Source: Pestalotiopsis fici W106-1 (taxonomy: Eukaryota > Ascomycota > Sordariomycetes > Amphisphaeriales > Sporocadaceae). Taken from it: a DNA stretch of 64,000 nucleotides. Numbering within the stretch: the first letter of the stretch is position 1; the number at the start of each line of letters is the position of its first letter. The position numbers and the translations under genes are program-made. Below the pieces are notes generated by a model. That model saw only the letters and a list, made by a program, of their open reading frames with translations, had not been told where the DNA came from and made no database searches. The stretch covers positions 3,555,022 through 3,619,021 of the forward strand of contig NW_006917091.1 of assembly GCF_000516985.1 (NCBI RefSeq), read 5' to 3'. Positions 10,371 to 21,654 of the stretch are shown here, one piece after another.

Positions 10371-11459
10371 TTATGCCGTGACTTCCTTGTAACTTGGTGG
10401 TGCATCATCACCACGAATTGTACGTTCAAAAATCCCTTTCCTGGCTTGTTGCAGGTCTGCTCGCGCCGTCTTGAGAGCCTCGTTCTTAGCATCCTGGTCC
10501 CGACTCAGCTCCTGGTGCTTTGATGTGGCGCCCTGCAGCTGTACGCGCAGCACCTCGATGCACCGCTGCAGCTCCGCGCGGGAGTCCTTGATCTTGTCGT
10601 GGAACGCCATGTCGGTGAAAATGTTGTCAAAGAAGACGTCGCTCATCAGGTTTCCCTGCGCAATCTTGAGGGGCGGCAGGTCCTGGATCAGCGGGTCCGA
10701 CCGCTGGGCGTTGCGGAAATGCCAAAAGGCGTCTTGGACCTGCATCTCGGCCTGGGACAGGGCGTTGCGCTCCATCATGTCGGTAAAGGTGCCGCCGCCA
10801 AACATGTCCATGCGGGAGTGGTCGAGGGCCTCCTCGACGCTGCCGACGGCGCCGTCCAGGCGCCGCGCCGCCTCGCGCAGGCCGTCGACGGCCTGGCCCT
10901 GCGTCCGGGCCCGGTTCCGCGCCTCCTCGTAGGCCTGCCAGGCCGTGGTGCACTTGTGCTCCTTTTGGTCCTCGTCGGGGAACTCTGGCGTCGGCCCGTT
11001 GAAGATGGACTCGTACATGCCGTCGAGATCCCGCTGGGCCTGCTCGCGGCGCTCGACCTCGGCGGCGAGGCCGTCCCGGACCCGCAGCGCGTCGTCGCGC
11101 AGGGCCTCCACGGCCTTGAGCTGCTCCTTGGCCTTGTGCTCCTCCTGCAGGGCGTCAAAGTAGTCGCGCTCCTCCTTGGCGGCGCGGGCGGCAAACTTTT
11201 CCTTTTTGCCGCCCACCTTGTAGGCGAAGCGGCGCATGACCGAGTCGCGGTAGTTGGCATGCTCGGACAGCTCCTTCTGGCGCTTGTGCTCGAGATTCCG
11301 GATACTGTTGCCTTGATTGATGAGCTGCTGGTTCAGGTCTGCGAGGTACGTCCTCTGCTGATGCAGGTCAGGAGGTGCATGGTCTGTCTCTGAGAGAATG
11401 GCGAGAAGCTCATGATTGCGCGGAGCTGCTGCTTTGATCTGGTCAATGACTGATGTCAT
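10371..11459 (-). CDS. Coiled-coil protein with C-terminal PPSY motif, function unknown
   Basis: A single exon encoding 362 aa. The protein is very rich in charged residues and Ala, with long predicted heptad-like stretches at about residues 25-160, 175-215 and 290-350, and no membrane helix or signal peptide. The last residues contain DDAPPSYKEV. A PPxY sequence is the recognised ligand of WW domains, including Nedd4/Rsp5-type ubiquitin ligases and their adaptors. I do not recognise the family. Third codon positions are strongly G/C in the middle of the gene, which produces long antisense frames that are only shadows. It is convergent with the regulator ending at 10155, 215 bases away. A cytoplasmic scaffold, or a role in septum or trafficking, is possible but unsupported. 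Confidence 0.75.
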   Translation of the reverse strand: MTSVIDQIKAAAPRNHELLAILSETDHAPPDLHQQRTYLADLNQQLINQGNSIRNLEHKRQKELSEHANYRDSVMRRFAYKVGGKKEKFAARAAKEERDYFDALQEEHKAKEQLKAVEALRDDALRVRDGLAAEVERREQAQRDLDGMYESIFNGPTPEFPDEDQKEHKCTTAWQAYEEARNRARTQGQAVDGLREAARRLDGAVGSVEEALDHSRMDMFGGGTFTDMMERNALSQAEMQVQDAFWHFRNAQRSDPLIQDLPPLKIAQGNLMSDVFFDNIFTDMAFHDKIKDSRAELQRCIEVLRVQLQGATSKHQELSRDQDAKNEALKTARADLQQARKGIFERTIRGDDAPPSYKEVTA

Positions 11460-12989
11460 GGTGTTACGAGCAAACTGGGTTGTAACTTGGCTCGCAAATT
11501 GCTATGTTGCGATGGACACTGTTGTATCAAATGTATACTTTCAAAGATGAGAAAGATTGTGAAATCCCAATCGCGGGCTGGTGCGACGGGGTCTCTTTGT
11601 CTTAAATACAAGCAACAACATCATTGCGTGAGACGATGATCGTTTTTACATCTTGGCAAACGTCTACGGCCTCCCAAAAACAGGCGCTACATTTTGCGCT
11701 GCGCCGCGCCGTCGCTGTTTTGCCGCTGGAAGGATTCACTGGTGGTTAGTCCAACATGCCCAAAATGACTGTGATTTTATGAACATCGTTGATGCTGCGC
11801 CTCGCTTCAGTGGTCTCCAGGGTCTCCCAGTGGTCCTTGGGGGGCTTGGCAAGCGCCAATGACGTTTTTAGTTGCTCGCCCCGAGATCCCTTTATCCCCG
11901 AATGTCCGGGTGTGTCCCCACATTGGTAAACTATCACTGGAATCAACCAGAGACTGGACGACTATACGATGCACTGCCCGACCAACATTTTTTTCCATTG
12001 TGCGAGGATTGTCCACAAGGATCTCTTGGCCATGATAAGCTTGATAAGAGGAGGCCCAAATGCATGGAACTGTGGGAGGCCTTAGGCGCAAGGCGTAGCG
12101 TTGATTGTCATTGTACTTGCTTCCTGTGAGCTTTTGCAATCAAATAGATGGAACAGGATACTAGAGGTCCTTCTTTCAATTATTTCAACAAGTGTCGAGG
12201 ATCTAGTCTCACGCACGGTTTGCACGCAATGTAATGGCTGAAGATGATGTGTTGGAGACCGTCGCAGCACATGCCTTTTCATGTCGCCGAATCCCAATAT
12301 TATGTGCCAATTAAGTTTTGCAATTGCACCAAAGATCTTGGAATCAGGGAATAGTAGTGTACTGTAGTTCCATTTATTCGCTTGCTTTTGAATACGTTGT
12401 CTCTGTCTGCGTTTGCCGACATAATAGCTTGTTCATATGTCCACTCATCATACTGTATCTCATACCCTATAGTACACTGTGAGGCGGCGCGCTTTGGCTT
12501 GTAGGCTTTTGCTTATGCGCCACTTAACATGTCAACGATTGCAACAAATGAAATTGGCGCAGCAAGGCTCTTCTATAACAGTCTTTTTACTTTCTTTTCG
12601 CCTTGTTATACGTTGAAACATGATAAAAGAAGGGTAATAAAGACCGGGCAACGGATTTCTCGGGTCCCGAAGGCCGGATTTGGTAACGCTCCAGAATCAT
12701 AATCCGAATGCTTCATTGCTCGCCATTTCACACTTGTCCGATTACCGAAGTCTGGCGATCATGGTTGAACGTTATGCTCAAATATCTCGAGAAGTTTAAT
12801 GTTTATAAGTTTGAAGCAGTGCGCGATCTTGTAAGGCCGTTTTGATTTTGTCAGAAAGTGTATCAAATCTTTAAAGTTATCATTTCTATAGGAAAAGCAC
12901 ATTATCTGTAGTCGAGACGCATTCAGAGCCATCTGCAACACTTGAAATCTTCCCTACTCTCATTTATACTATACGACTTCATACTCAAT
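11460..12989. other. Spacer before the short-chain dehydrogenase gene
   Basis: About 1.5 kb without a supported gene. It holds the promoter of the coiled-coil gene (left) and of the dehydrogenase (right). CGGAT at 12675-12679 and ATCCG at 12702-12706 form a loosely spaced inverted pair like the element in the exporter promoter, about 290 bases upstream of the dehydrogenase start. The small reading frames lack domains and show no splicing logic. Confidence 0.5.
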
Positions 12990-13994
12990 ATGCCCGGAGG
13001 TGATGGCACGCCATTGCACATGGCCAAATTTATCTTGGCCCAACTGTTCACCAATGCCCCCAAACCTACCACAAGTTTCGCCGGACAAACCATCATAATT
13101 ACTGGGTCAAACACGGGACTAGGATATGAAGGCGCAAAACATGTTCTCACATTGGGATGCGCCAAGCTCATTATAGCCGTGCGCTCGGTGGAAAAGGGCG
13201 AAACCGCCAAGCGCTCTCTTGTGCAAGCCACCCATGTCGACCCCAGCATCATCGAGGTATGGCCAATGGACCTGGCCAGCTACGAAAGCGTCCAAGCCTT
13301 TGCAGAGCGAGCGGATCGTGAACTCGAGCGGCTCGACGTGCTCTTGGAAAATGCGGGCGTCGCCTCGGTCGAGTGGAACACGGTCCGAGACAATGAGCGC
13401 ATGGTGACGGTCAATGTCGTCTCGACCTTTTTGCTCGCCTTTCTCCTGCTGCCCAAGCTCCGGGCCACCGCGGCACGATACAATGTCAAGACCCATCTGA
13501 CTATTGTCACCAGCGACACGCACTTTTTGATTGATTTCAAAGAGGCGGAAGCGTCCGAGGGCATCTTCAACCGCCTGAACAACAAGGAAAAGTCTGCTGG
13601 GGAAGTTGCGGATCGCTACCCGACTACGAAGCTCATGCAGGTCTTTCTCGTCCGCGAGCTGGCCGCTCGGCTGCCGCTGGACTCGAACTCGGTCATCATC
13701 AACTGTACCAATCCCGGAATGTGCCACAGCGAGCTGTCACGAGAGATCGACTCGTTGCAAGTCCGCGTCCTCAAGTTCATCCTTGCCAGGACGTCGGAAC
13801 AAGGCTCGCGAAATCTAGTTGCTGGAGCCTGCGGCGGAGCGGGAACGCATGGCCAATACTTGGATGTGGGCAAGGTGAGGACGCCTGCGACTGTTGTAGT
13901 TGGTCCGGGTGGTGAAGAGAGACAGAAGCGTTTGTACGATGAACTCGTCAAGAAGCTGGAAAAGATTGTACCTGGAGTAACCACCAAGTTGTGA
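12990..13994 (+). CDS. Short-chain dehydrogenase/reductase (SDR)
   Basis: A single exon encoding 334 aa. It is an NAD(P)-dependent oxidoreductase of the classical SDR fold, near the fungal retinol-dehydrogenase-like group. Visible motifs are the cofactor-binding TGSNTGLG (Gly39, Gly43, Gly45), DLAS after beta-4, NAG at 121-123, catalytic Ser175 and the YxxxK pair Tyr210/Lys214 (sequence YPTTK). An Asn-Pro-Gly segment follows. An upstream in-frame extension begins at 12942 without a better start, so I chose the ATG at 12990, just before MPGGDG. There is no signal peptide, so it should be cytosolic or on a membrane face. The substrate is unknown. Its neighbours do not form an obvious operon-like unit; the sulfatase gene starts about 1.1 kb downstream on the same strand. 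Confidence 0.9.
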   Translation: MPGGDGTPLHMAKFILAQLFTNAPKPTTSFAGQTIIITGSNTGLGYEGAKHVLTLGCAKLIIAVRSVEKGETAKRSLVQATHVDPSIIEVWPMDLASYESVQAFAERADRELERLDVLLENAGVASVEWNTVRDNERMVTVNVVSTFLLAFLLLPKLRATAARYNVKTHLTIVTSDTHFLIDFKEAEASEGIFNRLNNKEKSAGEVADRYPTTKLMQVFLVRELAARLPLDSNSVIINCTNPGMCHSELSREIDSLQVRVLKFILARTSEQGSRNLVAGACGGAGTHGQYLDVGKVRTPATVVVGPGGEERQKRLYDELVKKLEKIVPGVTTKL

Positions 13995-15065
13995 ATAGCA
14001 TGGAGCTTGCTACTTTGATTCACCACTTTCGCGTGTGGTTCTGTGTTACTACTGCAGGCCGAGTTCATGAAGGAAATCAAATACCGCAGTTCCAAAGGAA
14101 GTTGCTAGATTTTGATGAAACGAGTGACTCCCCTCTTAAAAAGATTTTTAATTCCTGATACCGGTTCTCATCGGCTGCTTGCTGTCTTCTGTGTTGGAAC
14201 TCGAAAGTTGGCACTGCCCTTGTTCGAACTTTGATTGTTCGGCAGCTTTTACCATTATCAAACGCAGGTCTTCTTGGTGTTCGCTTCGTATGACTATATA
14301 ACTAGGGCGCTTAATGTAGATCCACACAATGATAAATCTCCCCGACTGTGATATTCCTAAAGCACAGCATGCTGATGAACGCAGAGTATTGGCTATATTA
14401 AACTTACAAATCATTGACAAGTATGGTCGCTAAAAAATAAAACGTCTGTACTCGTACAGAACTTGTGCTGGCGGACAAGAACCCGAGAATCAGTATTCCG
14501 AGCTATCACGTTTTTCGAGTCGTTTATATGTTTGTTGTCCAGTGCGCTAGCGGACTATTTCTCTCGTCATGATCGTAAAGAGAGGCACTTTTTGAACCTG
14601 AAGATAGAAAACTGGCGCTCGAAGGGCGGGGTGATCGTCGTTGCACTTAGGTAATAAATGTACCTATAGGCTCCAGTTATTGAAGCTTCGGACTAGTTTT
14701 TCATCGTGTCAAACGTATATGAGACCTGACGAAAGAGCAGAGAAGAAAATGTGATATGAAAAATTGGATGGAATTGGGGCCTCTGGTCATAATGATAGCC
14801 CATCTCGGAACAGGTTTGATGAATTAGACGCCAGTGCTAGACTGATGAATGCTTTCCAATTTGTACAAGGAAACGAATGCTTCGGTATCGGAGCACGCCA
14901 TCAGCCCCCGGTACCCTGTAGCGTCGCGTATCTCCACTAAAATCCATGGTCCCCAGGTGGGTGGGAATTGGAGAGAGGTATTTCCAGCATGTCAGCGACA
15001 TATGAATGTGAACAGTCGTCTCTGGCTTCAGAACATCATTGAACTTGATTTATCAAGATCAAATC
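13995..15065. other. Spacer between SDR and sulfatase genes
   Basis: About 1.07 kb, AT-rich in its first half. It has no frame with a domain and no clear RNA gene. The right part is the sulfatase promoter and leader. Confidence 0.5.
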
Positions 15066-17110
15066 ATGTTGTTCACAAGCGCCCTGATTTTGGCTCTTGC
15101 AGCGTGCAGAGCCCACGCCAATGGCCAGGCGCCAGTACATGGCACCGAGGACAGCCATATCCCACCACCATTCCCAGACAATGGCCAACAGCAGCCGCTT
15201 GTCGGCAGTGATAGCAGTCGTGGCCGTCCAAACATTGTCTTCATCTTGACCGACGACCAGGACCTGCACATGCAGTCACTCGAATATATGCCATTGGTCA
15301 AGAAGCATCTCACTGACCAGGGAACCTTTTTCAAGCGACACTTTTGCACAATTGCAATCTGCTGTCCCTCGCGCGTGTCCCTCTGGACCGGTCGAGCTGC
15401 ACATAATACAAATGTCACTGATGTTAATCCACCTTATGGTAGGATGGCCCTGGATTTCTATTAAACTCAGACAAGGTGCTCATACATAATACAGGCGGGT
15501 ATCCAAAGTTTTTGAGCCAGGGCTTCAATGAAGCGTACCTACCTATCTGGCTACAAGAAGAGGGCTATAGTACATATTATACTGGCAAGCTGTTTAATGC
15601 CCATACCATCTGGAATTACAACTCGCCTCATGTCGCAGGTTGGAATGGCTCTGTGAGTTTCCACTCGAGCATATCATTGCTACACCCAACTGATCAATAC
15701 CCAAGGACTTTCTCCTTGACCCGTTTACCTATTCTTATTTACGGAGCGTCTACCAGCGGAACAAGGAGGAACCGGTCAGCTATGAGGGTCAACACTCTGT
15801 GGATGTGCTGACGGAAAAGGCACTGGGGCTCCTCGACGAAGGTGCATCGTCTGGGCAACCCTTCTTTCTGGGCCTCGCACCCGTTGCTCCCCACAGCAAT
15901 GTTGATGCATCAGTTCTGGGCACCGGATACGACGTCCGGCCAGATATGGTTGCGCCAAAGTTCACGGCACCTATACCGGCGGACCGCCACAAGCATCTCT
16001 TTGAAGACGTCAAAGTCCCCAGGACCGAGAATTTCAACCCAGACGAGCCTTCGGGAGCAAACTGGATGCTCCACCTTCCAAAGCGTAGCCGAGAGGTGGT
16101 AGACTATGACGACCACTTTTACCGATCCCGCCTTCGAGCGCTCCAGGGCGTCGACGAGCTCGTGGACCGCGTCGTTGCCAGACTGGAAGAGCTCGGAATA
16201 TTGGAAAATACTTACATCATCTACACAAGCGACAATGGCTTTCACATTGGCCAACATCGCCTTTCGCCGGGCAAGGAGTGCGGCTTTGAGGAGGACATTA
16301 ACGTGCCGCTCATTGTGAGGGGTCCCAAGGTTCCCAAGGGCCGCGTGGCGGATATTGTCACTACCCATACCGATCTGGCGCCTACAATCATCGACCTCAT
16401 TGGCGGCAAGATACCTGAAGCAGCGCACTTTGACGGTGACGCCATTCCCTTGACCGGCAACGGCATTGATGAGGCGGCAAAGTCTCGCCACGAGCATGTC
16501 AATGTCGAGTTTTGGGGTCTCGCGCTCGGAGAGGGCAAGACATTCCCGGGCTATGAGTCTCGGTGGGGCAACAATACGTACAAAGCCCTGCGCGTTGTCA
16601 GCGACAACTGGAATCTTTACTATTCCGTCTGGTGCACCAACGAGCACGAGCTGTATGACCTCAAGGTATGGTTGAACATGAAACGTTTTTGCTCTGTTGG
16701 AAATAGTATGAGGACAAACCCACTAACTCTAGGCCTCTGAAAACTAGACCGATCCTGGCCAGCTGAACAACCTACTAGCTCCCAGGGCCAAGAGTCCAGG
16801 CGCGCCGAGGTCGCTCAACGGCTACCCGTTGGACAAGGTGGCAGCGCGACTTGATTCTCTCTTATTCGTGTTAAAGTCGTGCAAGGAGCAGACCTGCATT
16901 CGCCCGTGGCACTCGTTACACCCTGCCGGCAATGTGAATAGCCTAGACGATGCGCTCTCGCCCCGGTTTGACGACTTTTATGTTGAGAAACAAGTCAAGA
17001 TTGAATTCAACCGCTGCGAGTTTGGATATATCCTGGATGCCGAGGGACCGCAGTTTGACACGGACGGACTGGTTTATCGTCATGGTCTTCCGTGGTCGGA
17101 GTGGACTTGA
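15066..17110 (+). CDS. Secreted arylsulfatase-type sulfatase
   Basis: Four exons: 15066-15438, 15495-15652, 15706-16665, 16748-17110, giving 617 aa. It hydrolyses sulfate esters, and sulfate release outside the cell is the likely role. Residues 1-19 form a signal peptide. The metal-binding Asp63-Asp64 lies in ILTDDQ. The formylglycine signature is C-x-P-x-R at Cys99-Arg103, continuing VSLWTGR, so Cys99 is the residue normally converted to formylglycine. The second metal site is the SDNGFHIGQH segment, followed by GKECGFEEDINVPLIVRGP, a strong sulfatase hallmark. The protein is full length for the family. A related group acts on aryl and sugar sulfates; the true substrate is not visible. A sulfate-permease-like gene lies 10 kb away, and a DHA2 transporter follows on the same strand after 755 bases. 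Confidence 0.92.
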
Positions 17111-17865
17111 GAGTCGTCTGGTATGATATAATCGGGAGTCTGACGAGATTGGGCTATTGTATCAATGTCATGCATGTTTTCTTGCTGACAACTGACGAAA
17201 GAGCTGCGGGACCATTTTCAGTGGTTGCCGTTCAATCATACAACATTGATTCATGGTATCCATCCAACCTACAATAGCAATAGTAGCATATATATCGTAC
17301 CTTGTATCATAAACTTTTGCCCCCCGGTGAGGATGACCCAAGAGACAAAAGTCAAGGCGGAATTAATCAGCCAGATGGCATTCAATAATGAGTCGGCCCT
17401 TGAAAAACATTGTGCCTGGCAGCCGGGTTACCGAGAAGTTGGTTAGATAGCGCGATGTCGTGATTCGGGGATTCCATTGCGATTGTTATTACCAGCAATG
17501 CCACTGGCCGCAAGCGCCCTGATGATGCCCCACTACACTGCATACCAGCTATCAGCTTGCTCATAATGCAGGCACCTGAAGGCAGGAGCTATTGATTAGA
17601 CCCCCCTCGTTAACAGCCGGGAAATAATGAGTGCATATTCACGTTGGGATTTTTTTTTTTTTTTTGAATGGTATTCTTCACCTTGTCCTGACTCGTTGGG
17701 GTATTCGTTGTTGTTTTTTTACAGCCCGTGTCGATCGCCCTGTTTAATTGATTGATTGGCTGTTTCACACCTTTATACTCATACTGCACCTAAAGATCGA
17801 CGCAGCGCTAGAGACTATACAAACCCAGATTCCTCCGGGCTGGACGGTGGAAAGGTGAAAGGAAC
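17111..17865. other. Spacer with poly-T tract before DHA2 transporter
   Basis: This 755-base segment carries the terminator side of the sulfatase and the promoter of the transporter. A T16 homopolymer lies at 17650-17665. No gene is seen. Confidence 0.5.
17650..17665 (+). repeat. Poly-T tract (T16)
   Basis: A run of sixteen T between the sulfatase and the DHA2 gene, likely slippage-prone. Confidence 0.8.
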
Positions 17866-20327
17866 ATGACATACCAAGATGACGCCACTGCGGCGTCGTC
17901 CGAGAGTAACACGATAACTCCCAGCGAAACCTCCAGTCTGCTAGGAGGCAAGTCACTCGATGGCGAAGGAGACAATCACAAGTACGGCAGCGTAGAAGAA
18001 CCGCGAGACCCAGAGAGCGGTGTGGTGACGACCCCGCGGATAGCAGCAGCTGCTGGCCAAGAAGGAGAAGGCAGGCGGTACAGCAACGCTTTCATCGCGA
18101 GAACGGTTGTTGCACTTTTGATCGGTAAGACTGCCAATGCATATGATCAACCTGGTTTTTTGAGTCTAGCTCATATTTACTCATTACCTTGTTTCCCCCA
18201 GGCACGTTCACGACCAATGCCGATGGATCTCTCGTATTGGCAACACATCCGGTGATTGGCTCCGAGTTCAATGATCTTGAAAATTCGAGTTGGCTTTTCA
18301 TCGGCTTCATGCTTGCTGGATTAGCTACCCAGTCATTGGTAATTCTCTTGACAATTCGAATCAAAATCAACAAATTTTGCTAATGTTGTAAAGTACGGTA
18401 AACTAAGCGATATATTTGGTCGTAAACCGTTGCTTCTCCTATGTTATGGATTGTTCGCGATTGGTTGGTTAGTACATCTCAACGCTAGAGTTATCCAGTA
18501 CGGTTACTAATTCCAGTATTTAGTGCTTTGGTGTAAGTTGTGTAGGCAACCAAATCAAAGGTCCTCTTGAGCTGATAAAAGTGCAATCTCAAGCGGTGTT
18601 GGGCAAAGTCTTTGGCAAGTCATCATTGGCCGTGTGGTTTCGGGGTCTGGCTCAGCTGGCATGACGGTCCTCGTTGCTCTCATTATCACAGGTTAGTATT
18701 AGATGCTACACTCACAAGGATAAGTAACTAACCAACGATTTTCTCAGATCTTGCACCTTTGAGAGAAGTTGCTGCTTGGCAGAGTTACCTCAATATAGTA
18801 TCAACCACTGGCCGGAGTATCGGTGGTCCTCTAGGTGGTTGGCTTACCGACACGATCGGATGGCGATGGTAAGGAGACCATAACTTCCATGTTTAGAAAC
18901 TTTCGAGTAACCTCCAAGACAGGTCATTCCTCGGCCAAGCCCCCATCTTTGCCGCCGCAACCCTGATATGCTGGTTCGTCTTGCCGCCGCTCAAGCCCGA
19001 GTCGAACACCACGAGCGACGGCAGACTGAGCAAGAAGCTCGGCCGCATCGACTTTACTGGCGCCGCACTCCTGGGCCTGGGAATCTTTGCACTGATGCTG
19101 CCCGCCGAGATTGGAGGATCTCGACTGCCCTGGAGCCATCCCTTGATCTTGGGACTTTTTGTCACTGGAGCGCTTCTCCTCGGGTTGTTTTTTCTCGTGG
19201 AGAAGAACTGGGCCAGGGAACCAATATTCCCCGTGCGGCTTCTGCACAATAAGAATGCCGTCCTGTGCTTCATCATCAATGGGTGTCAGATGAGCGCACA
19301 ATTGTCTGTAAGTGTTTTGCGCCTGATTCGCACCTCCCTGGACCTCATACTTTGGACGCTTTGTGCTCAATGCCCCCTCTGCAGATGATGTATAGCGTGC
19401 CCCTGTATTTTCAGGTCACGCAACGAACCTCGAGTACTATTGCTGGTGCACACTTGTTCCCAGCGGTCGTTGGAAACACCATCGGAGCACTAGCTGTGGG
19501 ACATGTAATCAAAAAGTGAGTCTCCACGATGTAGATTTCTTTGACTGTCACACTTTTGATGCTGACATACGGACCAAGGACCGGTCGATACAAGGCTCTC
19601 ATAATATTCGCAACAGCTGCCGGCATGTTATGCTACTCACTGCTCATCCTGAGATGGCAAGGCAACACCAACTGGGCCGAGTCCATGTACATTATTCCCG
19701 GGTAAGTAATTGTCAATCTGGTATCGTCCAGTGTCTCCAGACATCTGACCCTCTTTTCCCCCGCAACAGCGGACTAGGCACGGGCATGGCTCAAACCGCC
19801 GTCTTTATTGCGCTCCAGGCGTCTATTGAACCGAAGGACCGAAGCAGCGCCACGTCGGCACTTTTCCTGATTGGCCCCATGGCGACGACAATCATCATGG
19901 CCATTGGCAGCGCCCTCATTGTTGCGGGACTGCGCGACGGACTTTTTGTCCGGCTCACTGCGCTCGGTCTCGGGGCTGATGCTATACAAGAGGTCAGTCG
20001 TGTACCACCTTGCTTACAAAAGCGCACGATGAATATTCCTTCAGAGTTGACTAATATTTTTCTGTGTCTCGTTACTTAGGCAATCGCTAGTGCTGCTGCC
20101 GATGTTGCGTATCTGGATCGCGCCCCTCCTCTCATTGCCAAAGCCGCCGTGGAGTCGTATGTCGAGGGTATTGAATATAGTCATTGTGAGTGCCATGATA
20201 TTCATTGGATCTCCAACCGAATGCAATACTTGGAGCTGACCCTTTATCATCAGACGTGTCTCTCGCATGCTCAACACTTGGATTGGTTGCGGCGCTATTC
20301 TTGAAAGAGAAAGCGCTCCGGAGGTAG
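17866..20327 (+). CDS. MFS transporter, DHA2 type, probably vacuolar
   Basis: Twelve exons: 17866-18124, 18202-18338, 18394-18467, 18524-18532, 18594-18691, 18748-18868, 18923-19307, 19385-19515, 19579-19701, 19770-19992, 20080-20185, 20254-20327, giving 579 aa. It is a 14-helix drug:proton antiporter-2 family protein, the group that includes vacuolar basic amino acid carriers and multidrug pumps. Motifs are YGKLSDIFGRKP after helix 2, a QSLWQVIIGRVVSGSG helix and GGPLGGWLTDTIGWRW. The cytosolic N-terminus has Glu21-x3-Leu25-Leu26 and a YGSVEE motif, typical acidic-dileucine and tyrosine sorting signals. Exon 4 is only 9 nt, yet it completes the conserved Gly-Cys-Ala-Leu-Val segment and keeps the frame. 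The convergent gene at 20771-21654 has similar sorting motifs. Substrate unknown. Confidence 0.9.
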
Positions 20328-20770
20328 AGTTGGTTTGTGGCGGTAGTCATTTAGAGCATCGAATGGCCAGTGCTATAGAATTAGTCATGATTGCATATAG
20401 AATAAAATTGAATACATCCGTCTACCGACGACCCTATAGACCAACCATATAAGTCTATTGTATGTAATTCTACACCCTGAAGCTGAGAGTATACAAATGC
20501 TTATTGTTCGTGCCGGTTCAACTTCTAACATGGCGCACGGGGAGCAAAAAAATCGAGCCTGTATCTGCTCGTGACCTAATTTGCCTTGAACGCAATTGGA
20601 GCTTTAGCTGCCGCAGCGCCTCCGGTCATGAGGCTCAACTTTAACATTAGCCCAAGGGAATATCAATGAGATTACTAAAGGCTAAATTCAAGCAACTCAT
20701 TCCTTTTATAGGCCATTCATCAACACCGTTGAAAGACCTTGACCAGAAAAGATCTTTCTTTCAAAAGGCT
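20328..20770. other. Convergent 3' spacer
   Basis: This 443-base sequence lies between the stops of the DHA2 transporter (+) and the DUF1275 gene (-). It is AT-rich and serves as the 3' ends of both; no gene is seen. Confidence 0.5.
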
Positions 20771-21654
20771 CTACTCGGCTGCAGGCCAGAAGAACCATGT
20801 CACAGCGACAGCCAACTTGAACGCTGCCGCAATCCACAGGATGCCAGCAGCTCCCAGATCAGTACGCACGATGAGGCCACCGACAAAGGCACCCAGCAAA
20901 AGCAACACGGGTGCCCCGACCCTGCGGTTGCGTTCAGTATTATTTACTGCAAACAGCTCGGCGTCGGAGAACAGGTCGCAGTAAATGCTAGTCAAGACGA
21001 CACTGGTCAAGGCATTGTACTTGAGCGCCCTGCTGACAACGGCTTGTCCGCAGCTTTGGAAGGCGACGAGACCAATGGGTACCAAGACGTTCCAGCTGAG
21101 CTCATTGTCCGAGCTGGGTCCCCACGTCAGGATGCCGGCGGCAGCAATGATGAGGGCCATTTGCAGGACAAACGAGGCACAGAGCACCCAGCGGCGACTG
21201 GGCATAAAGTACCGGTGGAATCGGCTGAAGACGAAAGACCCCACGCAAAACGAGATTAGCGAAGTGCCCGACTTGATCCATCTCGTCGACTCAGTAGGCG
21301 CAGCTAGACCGAGGCCAATGTAGACCGTGTTGCCTGCGAGTGTCTATTTAGCTTGACACACAACATTGAAGCATTGATCACAAGTGCATAATGCGGCTCA
21401 CCTGTCTGCATGGAGACGAAAGACCCCCATGTCTGTATCGACGCGCTGTCGAGGAGACCAGTGACGAAATAGCACAAGAGGAGAACCAAGTCGGCCCAGT
21501 CTCGGTGGACGTTGACAGTGAGATGGGAGCGCCAATTAGACTTGGCCGGCGGCTGTCCTAATAGCGCCTGCTCCTCGTCGACGACACCGCGCGTTCCGGA
21601 TCCTCGGCCGGCATTGGCATTGCCGACCGTGCCGTATCCGTTCTCCGTGGCCAT
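20771..21654 (-). CDS. DUF1275 (YoaK-type) membrane protein
   Basis: Two exons on the minus strand, 21654-21402 and 21333-20771, giving 271 aa. The protein has a polar N-terminus of about 50 residues and about six hydrophobic helices. The first helices carry DLVLLLCYFVTGLLDSASIQTWGSFVSMQTGNTV, split here as D..DSASI and MQTGNTVYIGLGL, which is the DUF1275 hallmark (Gly/Asp helix followed by MQTGN-type loop). Function in fungi is unknown. Glu27-x3-Leu31-Leu32 (EEQALL) and a YGTV motif near residue 7 resemble vacuolar sorting signals also seen in the neighbouring DHA2 protein. The start is the ATG at 21654, giving a short polar tail; the frame extends further upstream but lacks a better ATG. 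Intron 21334-21401 is 68 nt with GTGAGC and CGCAG borders. Confidence 0.85.

Noticed and set aside
10599..11393. 264-codon plus-strand frame opposite the coiled-coil gene
   Set aside because: It is antisense to a longer, better supported gene and reflects strong G/C at third codon positions; it has no domain, only repeated Leu/Val/Gly.
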